A stretch of DNA of 64,000 nucleotides from Muribaculum intestinale (GTDB lineage: Bacteria; Bacteroidota; Bacteroidia; Bacteroidales; Muribaculaceae). The DNA is taken from NCBI RefSeq assembly GCF_002201515.1, contig NZ_CP021421.1, positions 682,001 through 746,000 on the forward strand, written 5' to 3'. Shown one piece after another: positions 30,141-39,733 of this stretch; position 1 is the first letter of the stretch, and the number at the start of each line of letters is the position of its first letter. The position numbers and the translations under genes are program-made. The notes under the pieces were generated by a model. The model was not told where the DNA came from. It was given only the letters and a program-made list of their open reading frames with translations, and ran no database searches.

Positions 30141-30554
30141 TCAGGATTTCACCCGTATATCAGGATTTATCGCAGTCAGCGCCAGGATAAAAGCATCCTT
30201 GTCTACAGGCGATATTACCAGTGGCGTACGACTGTTGATGAACGATATTGCAATCCTGTCCAACGAAGCAGCCGGAGATGAAAGAATCGTACGGGTCGGA
30301 GTTATCTCAACGATATTGCCGATATCATATGTACCGCTATTGATAACATAAAGAGCCTTAACCATGAGCTTCGAGCCGTCTATGACATATCGGAATCCTA
30401 TGACTACAGCAATCTCCAATGCAGCAATAAATGCCAATAAGACCACTACCCAGATATCCTCCCCCGAAATTACAAGCGGAAGCGTAGGCAAAATGGTAAT
30501 GCCCGATATCATCACTGCCAGCCAGCAATCGATTTTTGACCTATAGATTTTCAC
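30141..30554 (-). CDS. PH-domain membrane protein
   Basis: A 137-residue protein with two membrane segments (about 10-30 and 33-55) followed by a short bacterial PH-like beta domain (YVIDGSKLMVKALYVINSGTYDI, then LDRIAISFINSRTPLVISP). This is the layout of YdbS/bPH-type proteins of unknown role. The start is GTG at 30554; the nearby ATG is followed at once by TGA. The promoter box TATATTTGC lies at 30573-30581 on the minus strand. Confidence 0.7.
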   Translation of the reverse strand: MKIYRSKIDCWLAVMISGITILPTLPLVISGEDIWVVVLLAFIAALEIAVVIGFRYVIDGSKLMVKALYVINSGTYDIGNIVEITPTRTILSSPAASLDRIAISFINSRTPLVISPVDKDAFILALTAINPDIRVKS

Positions 30555-30572
30555 ATTACAATATTTACTCCG

Positions 30573-30581
30573 GCAAATATA
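30573..30581 (-). promoter_or_regulatory. Promoter -7 box of the PH-domain gene
   Basis: TATATTTGC on the minus strand, 18 bp before the GTG start at 30554. Confidence 0.5.
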
Positions 30582-30741
30582 TCAATTTCTCCTTAAACAT
30601 CAAAAAGATAATAACACCTTCCAATTAACAGACAGGAGATTCCTTATTATATCAGAAAAATTCACCACACCACAGACATAAAACTCTTAAGCTGTGACAT
30701 TGTTATCTATATTGATAGAAAACCCAAACAGCCCCTCGCCT

Positions 30742-32139
30742 ATGTCTTCACAACATATTGATTCAACTCCTAAAGAATTTCCGGCAAAAGTATATTACAG
30801 CGCCAAACGCGCGCTCACTTCCCATGCATCAGGCGGAAATGCACTGATAGCCGCTACCGTACTAGCCCTTATCGTAGCCAACATTCCGGGAATCAATACC
30901 CTGTATGCCGACTTCTGGGACCAGGAGATACGCCTGCAGGTAGGCACGTTCAACATCTTCAGCCATGGAGGTCACCCGATGTCGATGCTACAGTTTATCA
31001 ACGACGCGCTGATGGCCATATTTTTCTTTACAATCGGTCTGGAGATAAAGCGCGAGGTACTGGTCGGAGAGTTGAGCTCTTTCAAGCAGGCTCTGCTACC
31101 GATTGTGGCGGCAATAGGCGGAATGGTGGTTCCGGTAGGATTATTCTGGCTTATGGCTTCAGGCACTGACTACACAGATGGAGCAGCCATACCGATGGCA
31201 ACCGACATAGCCTTTTCGCTCGGCATACTTGCCATGCTCGGCTCGCGAGTGCCGATATCTCTGAAGATTTTTCTTACCACCCTTGCGGTAGTCGACGATA
31301 TCGGCGGCATTATCGTTATCGCAGCGTTCTATTCCACCCACATAGAGCCGTGGTTCATAGTAGGAGGCATATGCATGCTCGGCCTGCTGTTTCTCGGCTC
31401 CGTGTTATCGATTCAGAGCAAGATATTCTACATAATCGTAGGCATAATAGTGTGGTATCTGTTCCTCAACTCAGGCATCCACCCCACAATTGCAGGTGTG
31501 CTCGTAGCGTTCTGTGTACCTTCGCGGCCGGTATTCGCTCCCGAGAAGTATATAAAACAGATACGCAAGGCCATAGCCCACTTCAATGCCGACGATGATG
31601 AGTCGCTGTCGCGTAGATCAATTCTCGACAAAGACCAGATGGACTGGCTCAAAGAGATTGAGTCGGCATCCGACAAAGTGATATCTCCGCTCCAGGACCT
31701 TGAGGACTCTCTACACCCTGTAGTAAGCTACCTGATTGTACCGCTGTTTGCATTCGCCAATGCAGGGATATGCTTCTGGGGCATGAGCGCCGGCGCATTC
31801 TTCAGCGGTATAAGCCTCGCTATCATAATCGGTCTGGTCGTAGGCAAATTCTTAGGCATCTTCGCGTTCTCATGGGTTACGGTAAAGACCGGGCTCGCCC
31901 CGATGCCCGCACGCTCCGACTGGAAGATGATTGCCTCCATAGCGATGCTCGCCGGCATTGGATTCACCGTCTCGCTTTTCATCGCCAACCTCTCGTTTGG
32001 AGGAGGCAGCGAGACCGGCAACACACTGCTCAACAACGCCAAACTCGGCATCGTCATTGGCTCTCTTATAGCCGGCGCAGGCGGATTCCTGCTGCTCCAC
32101 CACTTCCTTCCCACCACAGCACAGGACACCGGTGAATAG
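30742..32139 (+). CDS. nhaA: Na+/H+ antiporter NhaA
   Basis: A 465-residue membrane antiporter with the ion-binding AspAsp pair in TLAVVDDIGGI and the NhaA segments TIGLEIKREVLVGE and GSRVPISLKIFLT. It exports Na+ in exchange for protons at the inner membrane. The protein is longer than the E. coli enzyme because of a cytosolic loop of about 60 charged residues (near 280-340), common in Bacteroidetes. ATG 30742 is preferred over an upstream GTG at 30694. A bidirectional terminator follows. Confidence 0.95.
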   Translation: MSSQHIDSTPKEFPAKVYYSAKRALTSHASGGNALIAATVLALIVANIPGINTLYADFWDQEIRLQVGTFNIFSHGGHPMSMLQFINDALMAIFFFTIGLEIKREVLVGELSSFKQALLPIVAAIGGMVVPVGLFWLMASGTDYTDGAAIPMATDIAFSLGILAMLGSRVPISLKIFLTTLAVVDDIGGIIVIAAFYSTHIEPWFIVGGICMLGLLFLGSVLSIQSKIFYIIVGIIVWYLFLNSGIHPTIAGVLVAFCVPSRPVFAPEKYIKQIRKAIAHFNADDDESLSRRSILDKDQMDWLKEIESASDKVISPLQDLEDSLHPVVSYLIVPLFAFANAGICFWGMSAGAFFSGISLAIIIGLVVGKFLGIFAFSWVTVKTGLAPMPARSDWKMIASIAMLAGIGFTVSLFIANLSFGGGSETGNTLLNNAKLGIVIGSLIAGAGGFLLLHHFLPTTAQDTGE

Positions 32140-32145
32140 ACAAAA

Positions 32146-32195
32146 TATCGCCGCCTTATGTATCAGTTCTGTCTCGACTACATAAGGCGGCGATA
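32146..32195. terminator. Bidirectional terminator between nhaA and the DUF4886 gene
   Basis: A perfect 17-bp inverted repeat, TATCGCCGCCTTATGTA (32146-32162) against TACATAAGGCGGCGATA (32179-32195), with A/T tails on both sides, lies between two convergent genes. Confidence 0.85.
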
Positions 32196-32214
32196 ATATT
32201 TTACTACAGAGCCC

Positions 32215-33009
32215 TTACTTAAAGTTGAGCAACGTAAGATTGTCGAGCACAGTCGACTGTGCTACCTGTTGCAGATACTCGGCCTCCGAACCCGACAGCC
32301 CCGCCCGGAATTTACTCTGATATCTCTTGGGGAACATCGTGGTATATATCACATTAGCTGCCAGATAGCTACCGATGCGCGACGGATGGTAGCAATCGTT
32401 GTTATACAATATAATATTGGGGCGCTCCTCACGTACACGTTTCCACGCAAGACCGACCGGTGCACAAAGGGCATCATTGTCATAGGCCATCTCAAGATAT
32501 GATGTAATAAGACGATGCTGCATACCCTCGTAACTGTTCATAGGAGGATATTCGGGCATAGGTACCCGATAGCCGTACTTATGACCCCATGTCATAAAGA
32601 AAATCACCTTGGCATTTGGCGACCCGCCCATCACAAGAGAGTCAATCGTATGGGCCGAGGGATATACCTTCTCAACAACCTGAGCAGTAGGAAGTGCCGG
32701 ATCAGTGCTCTGCTCCTGGACAATCACAAAATCCCAGCCTCCTTTCTTAAGAAGTTCGTGCAACTTCGGATTCTCCAGATGTCCCGACAGACGCTGTCCG
32801 CCTTTCACTACCGTAGTAATCGATACAGCCCGCTTCTGTGAGGTTGCAATACTGTCGACCATCTGAGGCATCTTATTGTGATAAGTAAAACTGTTTCCGA
32901 TAAAAAGGATACGCACCGAATCGACAGGCTCAGCCTGTTTCTTGGCATCGGCAATAGAAGGAAGCAGCGACAGGAGCGCTACAAGCATTAGCCACATGAT
33001 TTTTTTCAT
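32215..33009 (-). CDS. DUF4886/SGNH-type esterase, exported
   Basis: A 264-residue protein with a signal peptide (MKKIMWLMLVALLSLLPSIADA) and SGNH blocks: ILFIGNSFTYHNKMP (nucleophile Ser), FVIVQEQSTDP, and NDCYHPSRIGSYLAA with the Asp-His pair. This matches the DUF4886 branch of GDSL-like hydrolases, frequent in Bacteroidetes glycan degradation. The substrate is unknown, possibly acetylated sugars. It is divergent from the GH3 gene. Confidence 0.85.
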   Translation of the reverse strand: MKKIMWLMLVALLSLLPSIADAKKQAEPVDSVRILFIGNSFTYHNKMPQMVDSIATSQKRAVSITTVVKGGQRLSGHLENPKLHELLKKGGWDFVIVQEQSTDPALPTAQVVEKVYPSAHTIDSLVMGGSPNAKVIFFMTWGHKYGYRVPMPEYPPMNSYEGMQHRLITSYLEMAYDNDALCAPVGLAWKRVREERPNIILYNNDCYHPSRIGSYLAANVIYTTMFPKRYQSKFRAGLSGSEAEYLQQVAQSTVLDNLTLLNFK

Positions 33010-33043
33010 AATCCGTATTTTTCAAAATTTGGTATTTTCAACG

Positions 33044-33052
33044 ACAAATATA
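33044..33052 (-). promoter_or_regulatory. Promoter -7 box of the DUF4886 gene
   Basis: TATATTTGT on the minus strand, 34 bp upstream of the ATG at 33009. Confidence 0.5.
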
Positions 33053-33207
33053 ATTATTTCCGCCTTACAGCCAACACTCAATTACCGCATTTTTAACAAA
33101 ATTGTCGCTGATACCCTCCGCAAACGTTCCCGTACATCACGTCTCCATCCGGTTTTACGACGGTAACATTTATTATTATACAAGCTCTTAAGATTATGCA
33201 AATTTTG

Positions 33208-33216
33208 TATATTTGC
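33208..33216 (+). promoter_or_regulatory. Promoter -7 box of the GH3 gene
   Basis: TATATTTGC. It lies downstream of an earlier in-frame ATG (33196), which therefore cannot be the start; the ATG at 33256 is used. Confidence 0.6.
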
Positions 33217-33255
33217 AGTATCGAACGATATAACTGTATTTTCAACGAAACGATT

Positions 33256-36159
33256 ATGACACCTACGACAATCAGCAGAGCGCTTGCCATAGCGCTGGCG
33301 ATGGCTGCGACATCACTCTCCGCAACCGCACGCCATGAAGTATCCCCGGTAATGTCGGCTTCAGCCTCAGCCTCCCAGACTGAAGTAGCCAAAGCATTCG
33401 ACAACGACAACACTACGGCATGGACTGTCGATGCCACCCTATTAAAAAAGCCGCAGTGGATTATGGCCACTGTCGCCAACCCCGGCGACGTTCAGAGCAT
33501 CACTCTCACTCAAAAAGGCGCTACTGCCGACCAGCTCAGAAAGGCCATTGAAATATATGTCACATACGACCCTATGAACCTCGGCGAACCTGTCGACTTC
33601 ACTGTCGCCACCGACCGCCCGACAGGCAACACAATACTGAAATTTCCCGCTAAATACGGCGCCCATGTACGCCTGGCCATCAAGCCGGGAGTAATATCCA
33701 GGACATGGAATATCTACGAGATGGCAATCGCCATCGAAGCCGGCGACAGTGTTGCCGACGACTCCGGCATCGACCGCTCATATCTCGACACATCTCTCCC
33801 TATCGACCGACGCATAGAGATACTGCTCGCACAGATGACTCCCGAGGAAAAAATGGAACTCATACGCGAAGGCTGGGGCATACCGGGAGTAAAACGCCTT
33901 GGCATTCCCGATATAAAGAAAGTAGAAGCTATACACGGCTACAGCTATGGCACCGGAGCCACCATTTTTCCACAGGTGCTCGGCATGGCGGCATCATGGA
34001 ATGCTCCATTATTATATAAGGTGACCGAGGCGATAGGCCGCGAAAGTCTCGACGCCGGCTCTATCGCAGCATGGTCGCCGGTGCTCGATGTCGCCACTGA
34101 CCCTCGATGGGGACGATGCGAAGAGAGCTTCGGCGAAGACCCGTATCTATGCTCGGAGATGGGCAAGGCGTGGGTCAACGGATACCAGAGCCTTGGGCTC
34201 ATAACTACGTCCAAGCACTTTGGCGCACATGGAGCGCCTTTGGGCGGACGCGACAGCCACGACGTAGGGTTCAACGAGCGAGAGATGCGCGAAATCCATC
34301 TTGTACCTTTCCGCAACGTATTCCGCGAATGCCGACCGCAGTCGGTCATGATGTCATATGGCGACTATATGGGTGTGCCTGTAGGCAAGAGCAAGGAGCT
34401 GCTCAAAGGCATACTCCGTGATGAATGGGGATTCGACGGATTCATCGTCAGCGACTGCGGCGCCATAGCCAACATGACATCGCGCAAACACTATACTGCA
34501 CTCGACAAAATCGAGGCCGCCAACGACGCACTCCGCGCCGGAATAGCCACAAACTGCGGCGACACCTACAACGACAAGGAAGTAATCCGGGCTGCAACAG
34601 AGGGGCGCCTCGACATGACCGCCCTTGACGACGTGTGCCGCGACATGCTCCGCGTGATGTTCCGTACAGGCCTCTTCGAGAACAATCCAAGCCGTCCGCT
34701 CAACTGGGACAAGCAGTTCCCATCATGGCAGTCGCCCGAACACGTGGCGCTCGCCCGGGAGATGGCTCGCCAGTCGATTGTGCTGCTGAAAAACGAGGAT
34801 TCGCTCCTCCCGCTGTCCGATGACATCCGTACAATCGCAGTTATAGGCCCGGGAGCCGACAATCTTCAGCTCGGCGACTATTCGGGCAAACAGTTGCCCG
34901 GACAGATAAAATCAGTACTCGACGGCATAAAAGCCTCGGCATCGCCATCCACCGGGATTATCTACTCAAAAGGATGTGGATTCACCACCGACGACCCTGC
35001 GGGACTCGCCGATGCCGTTGCAACCGCAAGCAAGGCCGATGTAGCCGTAGTAGTGCTCGGCGACTACTCGGGCCATCCATCTATTGATGGAGAAAAACGG
35101 CCTACCTCAGGCGAAAACCACGACCTCGCCTCTCTACGCTTCCAGGGCATGCAGCAGGAACTGCTCGATGCCGTATGCGCCACAGGCACTCCCGTAGTGC
35201 TGGTAGCACAAATCGGACGACCCTACGACCTGTCGTCGGCATCTCGCCAGACTAAAGCCATCATCGTCAACTGGCTCCCCGGTCAGGAAGGCGGCCTTGC
35301 GACTGCCGACGTGCTTTTCGGCAATTACAATCCCGCTGGCCGACTGCCGATGACATTCCCGCAGAGTGCCGCGCAACTCCCTCTCAACTACAACTTCAAG
35401 ACCTCCGGCCGACGATATGAGTATGTCGACATGGACTTCTACCCGCTCTACCGGTTCGGCTACGGACTAAGCTACACCACGTTCGCCTACTCCAATCTGC
35501 GCATATCCACTTTGCCCGACGGCAATGTCGAGGTAAAAGCCGACATCACCAACACCGGCTCGCGCACAGGCGACGAAGTGGCACAGCTCTACATCACCGA
35601 CATGTATGCCTCGGTAAAGACTCGCGTAATGGAACTCAAAGGTTTCCGGCGCATTACCATTGAGCCGGGACAGACCCATACCGTCACTTTCACCCTCACA
35701 CCCTACGACCTCTCTTTACTCAATGTCGATATGGACCGAGTGGTCGAACCGGGCGATTTCAAGATTATGGTAGGAGGCATGAGTCCCGACTTCACGGCAA
35801 AAGACCGCATAAAGGACTCTCTCGGTTATCCTGAAGGTCGAGGAGTCACCGGAACTCTCCGATATGATATCCCTGCCGCCGCCCGATATGAGTTTACAAT
35901 CACCGATATTAGCCATAATCTGACCGACGGCTCCGACATCGTCACTGTCAACGTAACCAACTCGGGCAATCTCACCGACACGGGACAGCTCACCATGTAT
36001 GTCGACGGTACTCGCACCGGCGACACTCGCCACTACGAACTCAATCCGGGCCAGTCAAAAGCGATAACCTTCACAGTCCCCTCGCCGGAGGGCATCGGCA
36101 GTCCATGGAAATCGCTCAACTTCATCTCACGCCACTCAAGCATTTTCCACAACCGGTAA
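33256..36159 (+). CDS. Glycoside hydrolase family 3 enzyme with N-terminal discoidin-like domain
   Basis: A 967-residue secreted enzyme. After a signal peptide (to about 26), residues 30-150 look like a discoidin/F5-8C-type sugar-binding domain (KAFDNDNTTAWTV, PQWIMATVANPGDV). The GH3 barrel starts near 170 and includes ATDPRWGRCEESFGEDPYL and SKHFGAHG. The nucleophile Asp is in FIVSDCGA. The second GH3 domain contains NYNPAGRLPMTFP. It ends with a fibronectin III-like domain (FGYGLSYTTF) and a further beta domain. GH3 enzymes release terminal beta-linked glucose, xylose or GlcNAc; the exact sugar cannot be read. Confidence 0.92.
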   Translation: MTPTTISRALAIALAMAATSLSATARHEVSPVMSASASASQTEVAKAFDNDNTTAWTVDATLLKKPQWIMATVANPGDVQSITLTQKGATADQLRKAIEIYVTYDPMNLGEPVDFTVATDRPTGNTILKFPAKYGAHVRLAIKPGVISRTWNIYEMAIAIEAGDSVADDSGIDRSYLDTSLPIDRRIEILLAQMTPEEKMELIREGWGIPGVKRLGIPDIKKVEAIHGYSYGTGATIFPQVLGMAASWNAPLLYKVTEAIGRESLDAGSIAAWSPVLDVATDPRWGRCEESFGEDPYLCSEMGKAWVNGYQSLGLITTSKHFGAHGAPLGGRDSHDVGFNEREMREIHLVPFRNVFRECRPQSVMMSYGDYMGVPVGKSKELLKGILRDEWGFDGFIVSDCGAIANMTSRKHYTALDKIEAANDALRAGIATNCGDTYNDKEVIRAATEGRLDMTALDDVCRDMLRVMFRTGLFENNPSRPLNWDKQFPSWQSPEHVALAREMARQSIVLLKNEDSLLPLSDDIRTIAVIGPGADNLQLGDYSGKQLPGQIKSVLDGIKASASPSTGIIYSKGCGFTTDDPAGLADAVATASKADVAVVVLGDYSGHPSIDGEKRPTSGENHDLASLRFQGMQQELLDAVCATGTPVVLVAQIGRPYDLSSASRQTKAIIVNWLPGQEGGLATADVLFGNYNPAGRLPMTFPQSAAQLPLNYNFKTSGRRYEYVDMDFYPLYRFGYGLSYTTFAYSNLRISTLPDGNVEVKADITNTGSRTGDEVAQLYITDMYASVKTRVMELKGFRRITIEPGQTHTVTFTLTPYDLSLLNVDMDRVVEPGDFKIMVGGMSPDFTAKDRIKDSLGYPEGRGVTGTLRYDIPAAARYEFTITDISHNLTDGSDIVTVNVTNSGNLTDTGQLTMYVDGTRTGDTRHYELNPGQSKAITFTVPSPEGIGSPWKSLNFISRHSSIFHNR

Positions 36160-36185
36160 TCGCATATACCCCGCTAACAATAACA

Positions 36186-36233
36186 GAAAGCCCGACGCAA
36201 GTTCCGCCACAGCGGCACAAGCGCCGGGCTTTC
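36186..36233 (+). terminator. Terminator after the GH3 gene
   Basis: GAAAGCCCG-A-CGC (36186-36198) pairs with GCG-C-CGGGCTTTC (36221-36233), ending in a short T run. The rest of 36160-36617 has no gene and holds the susC promoter and leader. Confidence 0.7.
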
Positions 36234-36427
36234 CATATCCCATACCTTTATTATATATATTATATACCCCGGCGACTGCACACACAAGCGACACCGATTA
36301 TGTCTCCCTATTGAATCAAACCAAATATTATCAGAATTAACAATTGCTAATTCTCATTTTAACATAATGCGATTCCTTAATTTAAGCATCTTTAACTTTT
36401 ACCCCCCCCGTTTTTATATTTTCTTAA

Positions 36428-36436
36428 TAACTTTGC
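36428..36436 (+). promoter_or_regulatory. Promoter -7 box of the SusC/D operon
   Basis: TAACTTTGC is a full match. The leader to the susC ATG would be about 180 nt, much longer than those of neighbouring genes. A run of eight C precedes the box by about 25 bp. Confidence 0.6.
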
Positions 36437-36617
36437 GTCGCATAACGATGTCTTTATCTCTTCCACATCCGTAAACTGTCTCCAACATTGATTTGGTATT
36501 GTGCGTAATACTTCAATGCTGTCTGATTTTGGTTCGCCATACACACTATGGCCAGGCCGTCATGATTTTGCTTTATTTTAAGTTAAACCAATCATATATT
36601 AATTTAGCCCAAGTGCC

Positions 36618-39600
36618 ATGAATCCAAAGTTCATCCAAACAAAGTATGCAGTTGTGGCGTGCGCATTATGCTGTGCTCCCATGCTGTCTGCTCAGGGCAA
36701 TGCCCCTGCAACTTCGGGAGAAGCTACTGCCTCTGCCGGAGCAACTTCCGTGAGCGGAGAGGTTCTCGATGCCAATGGTGATCCTCTGACAGGCGTGTCA
36801 GTCGGTATCCAAGGCAAAGGGATTGTCGGCATTACCGACATCGACGGCCGCTTCAACGTAAAAGCCTCTGTAGGCCAGACCCTCGAATTTACTTACATCG
36901 GCTTCGCCAAGACTGCCGTGAAAGTAACAGGCCAGCCTCTCACCGTCACTATGAAAGAAGAGACTCAGAATCTTTCTGAAGTAGTAGTCACCGCTCTCGG
37001 CATCAAGAAAGAAGCGAAATCTCTTTCCTACAATGTTCAGAAAATCGACAATGACGACATCACCCGCATTGCCGACGCCAACTTCGTCAACAACCTTGCA
37101 GGCAAGGTGGCAGGCGTCACCATCAATGCCTCAGCCTCAGGTGTAGGCGGCGGCACACGCGTGGTAATGCGTGGCGCCAAGTCTATCTCCGGCAACAACA
37201 ACGCCCTCTATGTTGTCGACGGTATCCCCATGCTCGACATGAGCCGCGCTGCCACTCAGCCCGAAGGCGTATACGAAGGTGCAGCCCAGACCGGCGACCC
37301 ACTGTCGGCCATCAACCCCGACGATATAGAAAATATATCAGTGCTCTCAGGCCCGTCGGCCGCTGCGCTCTACGGTTCTGCCGCAGCCAACGGCGTTGTG
37401 ATGATTACAACAAAAAAAGGTGAGGAAGGCCAGACACGTGTCACCATCTCCAACAACACCACATTCCAGCGTGTGGCCGTGATGCCCGAATTCCAGACAT
37501 CATTCGGACCCTCCGAGACCGGAAGCTATCTCAGCTGGGGCCCAAGACTCGCTCAGAACAGCACATTTGACCCCGCCGACTTCTTACAGACCGGTTTCAA
37601 CGTGACCAACTCGGCAGCCCTCACAACCGGCACCGCCCGCAACCAGACATATCTCTCCATCGGCACCACCAATGCCGAGGGCGTTGTCCACAACAACAAC
37701 TACTCGCGCTACAACGCCACCGTGCGCAACACCACCAAGATGGCCAACGACAAGCTGACAATGGACCTCAGCTTCAACCTCAGCCAGATCAACGAGAAGA
37801 ACATGACATCACAGGGCCTGTACTACAACCCACTCGTGTCGCTCTACCTCTTCCCTTCCGGCGAAGACTTCTCCAAGATGCAGGCATACCAGCGCTGGAA
37901 TCCCGGTCGCGGACTTATGGACGAGTACTTCCCCTACTCTTCGACAATGGCTCTAATGAACCCCTACTGGATTACCGAAAACATCGAGATGCCCAACAAG
38001 AAGAACCGTTACACGGCTTCCGCTCAGTTCCGCTACGACTTCACCGACTGGCTCAATGTCACCGCACGCGCCAAAATCGACCGCGCCAACGAGTCGCGCG
38101 AACGTAAATTCGACGCCGGTACCAACACCCAGTACGCGTCTAAGTACGGTTTCTACTCCAAGGAGGCTATCACCAACCAGCAGGTATACGGCGAGTTCCT
38201 TGCATCTATCAACAAGTACCTCTTCGACCGCAACCTCAACCTTATGGTCAATGCCGGAGCCAACTTCGAGAACACCGACTACCAGAACGACTATTTCGGC
38301 GGACAGCTCAAGACCGTTGCCAACCTCTTCACATTCGCCAACGTCGACTTCGCCGGACGCGACCTCGCCCGTCAGGACGGATTCCATCTGAAAAAGCGCG
38401 CCGTATTCGGCACAATGCAGCTCGGATACCAGTCGAAAGTTTACCTCGACCTCTCAGCACGCAACGACTGGTCGTCGACATTCAAGGGCACATCGACAAG
38501 CTCGTTCTTCTACCCCTCGGTAGGTATCTCAGGTATTGTCACCGACATCCTCGGCATGCAGAGCCGCATACTCAACTTCGCCAAGGTACGTGTATCATAC
38601 TCCGAAGTAGGTAATGCCCCTGAAGTATTCATCGCTAATCCCACGTATGAAATCAAGGACGGTGCAGTCACCACTGTCACACGCCGTCCCAACAACAACC
38701 TGAAGCCCGAACGCACAAAAGCATGGGAAGCAGGTCTTAACCTCGCGATGTTCGACAGCAAGTTCCGTCTCGACGCTACTTTCTACTACTCGCGTACTCT
38801 CAACCAGTTCTTCGAGCGTCAGCTCGCTCCCTCTACCGGCTACACATCCGAGATTTTCAACGGAGGCCGCGTCGACAACAAGGGTATCGAGCTTTCGGCA
38901 CGCTTCTCCAACACATGGGGCGATCTCTCCTGGACCACCTACCTCAACTACTCGATTAACCGCAACACGGTAAAAGACCTCGCATCCGACTACGTTGACC
39001 CCATCACCGGCGAACCCGCACCCCTCACCGAGATGATTATGGCATCGACATCCATGTATCAGACTCGTGTTACCAAGGGCGGCTCTATCGGCGACATCTA
39101 TGTCAACACTCTCAAGACCGACGAGCACGGCTACATCCACGTCCATCCCATTGACCAGACAGTTACAACACAGCCCGACCAGTGGATTAAAGTCGGCAAC
39201 GCTTCTCCCAAGTACAATCTCGGCTGGGGCAACGACCTCCACTACAAAGGCATCAACCTCGGATTCCTCATCACTGCCCGCGTAGGCGGTATCGGCATCT
39301 CCCAGACACAGGCCGTACTCGACTACTACGGTGCTTCCAAGCAGACCGAGGATGCACGTCTCAACGGCGGCGTGATTGTCAACGGACGCCCCATCCCCGC
39401 ACAGGACTTCTACCAGAAAGTCGGCTCGGCAGGACAGAGCGGCGGTATCGGCGCATGGTATGTATACTCAGCCACCAACGTACGCCTCGGCGAGCTCACC
39501 CTCGGCTACGACTTCCCCGTACAGAAGTGGGGCGGATTTGTAAAGGGCCTCAACGTGTCGCTCATCGGCAAGAACCTCTTCTTCTTCTACAGAAAGGCTC

Positions 39601-39710
39601 CCTACGACCCCGAGCTTACAGCCTCTACCGGCACCTACATGCAGGGTATCGACAACTTTATGAGCCCGAGCCTCCGCACACTCGGATTCTCGGTTAAAGT
39701 ACAGTTTTAA
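36618..39710 (+). CDS. SusC/RagA-type TonB-linked outer membrane transporter
   Basis: A 1030-residue protein: signal peptide to about 26 (ending MLSAQG), a carboxypeptidase-regulatory-like domain at about 45-120 (SGEVLDANGDPLTGVSVGIQGK), then a plug domain. The plug contains LSEVVVTALGIKKE, GVGGGTRVVMRGAKS and VLSGPSAAALYGSAAANGVV. A large beta barrel ends in the usual aromatic residue (KVQF). It forms the outer-membrane channel that imports oligosaccharides with the SusD lid, powered by TonB. It is first in a five-gene operon (gap to susD 23 bp). Confidence 0.97.
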   Translation: MNPKFIQTKYAVVACALCCAPMLSAQGNAPATSGEATASAGATSVSGEVLDANGDPLTGVSVGIQGKGIVGITDIDGRFNVKASVGQTLEFTYIGFAKTAVKVTGQPLTVTMKEETQNLSEVVVTALGIKKEAKSLSYNVQKIDNDDITRIADANFVNNLAGKVAGVTINASASGVGGGTRVVMRGAKSISGNNNALYVVDGIPMLDMSRAATQPEGVYEGAAQTGDPLSAINPDDIENISVLSGPSAAALYGSAAANGVVMITTKKGEEGQTRVTISNNTTFQRVAVMPEFQTSFGPSETGSYLSWGPRLAQNSTFDPADFLQTGFNVTNSAALTTGTARNQTYLSIGTTNAEGVVHNNNYSRYNATVRNTTKMANDKLTMDLSFNLSQINEKNMTSQGLYYNPLVSLYLFPSGEDFSKMQAYQRWNPGRGLMDEYFPYSSTMALMNPYWITENIEMPNKKNRYTASAQFRYDFTDWLNVTARAKIDRANESRERKFDAGTNTQYASKYGFYSKEAITNQQVYGEFLASINKYLFDRNLNLMVNAGANFENTDYQNDYFGGQLKTVANLFTFANVDFAGRDLARQDGFHLKKRAVFGTMQLGYQSKVYLDLSARNDWSSTFKGTSTSSFFYPSVGISGIVTDILGMQSRILNFAKVRVSYSEVGNAPEVFIANPTYEIKDGAVTTVTRRPNNNLKPERTKAWEAGLNLAMFDSKFRLDATFYYSRTLNQFFERQLAPSTGYTSEIFNGGRVDNKGIELSARFSNTWGDLSWTTYLNYSINRNTVKDLASDYVDPITGEPAPLTEMIMASTSMYQTRVTKGGSIGDIYVNTLKTDEHGYIHVHPIDQTVTTQPDQWIKVGNASPKYNLGWGNDLHYKGINLGFLITARVGGIGISQTQAVLDYYGASKQTEDARLNGGVIVNGRPIPAQDFYQKVGSAGQSGGIGAWYVYSATNVRLGELTLGYDFPVQKWGGFVKGLNVSLIGKNLFFFYRKAPYDPELTASTGTYMQGIDNFMSPSLRTLGFSVKVQF

Positions 39711-39733
39711 TTAATCCCAACAATCGAAAACTC

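Noticed and set aside
38595..39242. Frame of 215 codons antisense to susC
   Set aside because: Arises from the codon bias of susC; no start context.
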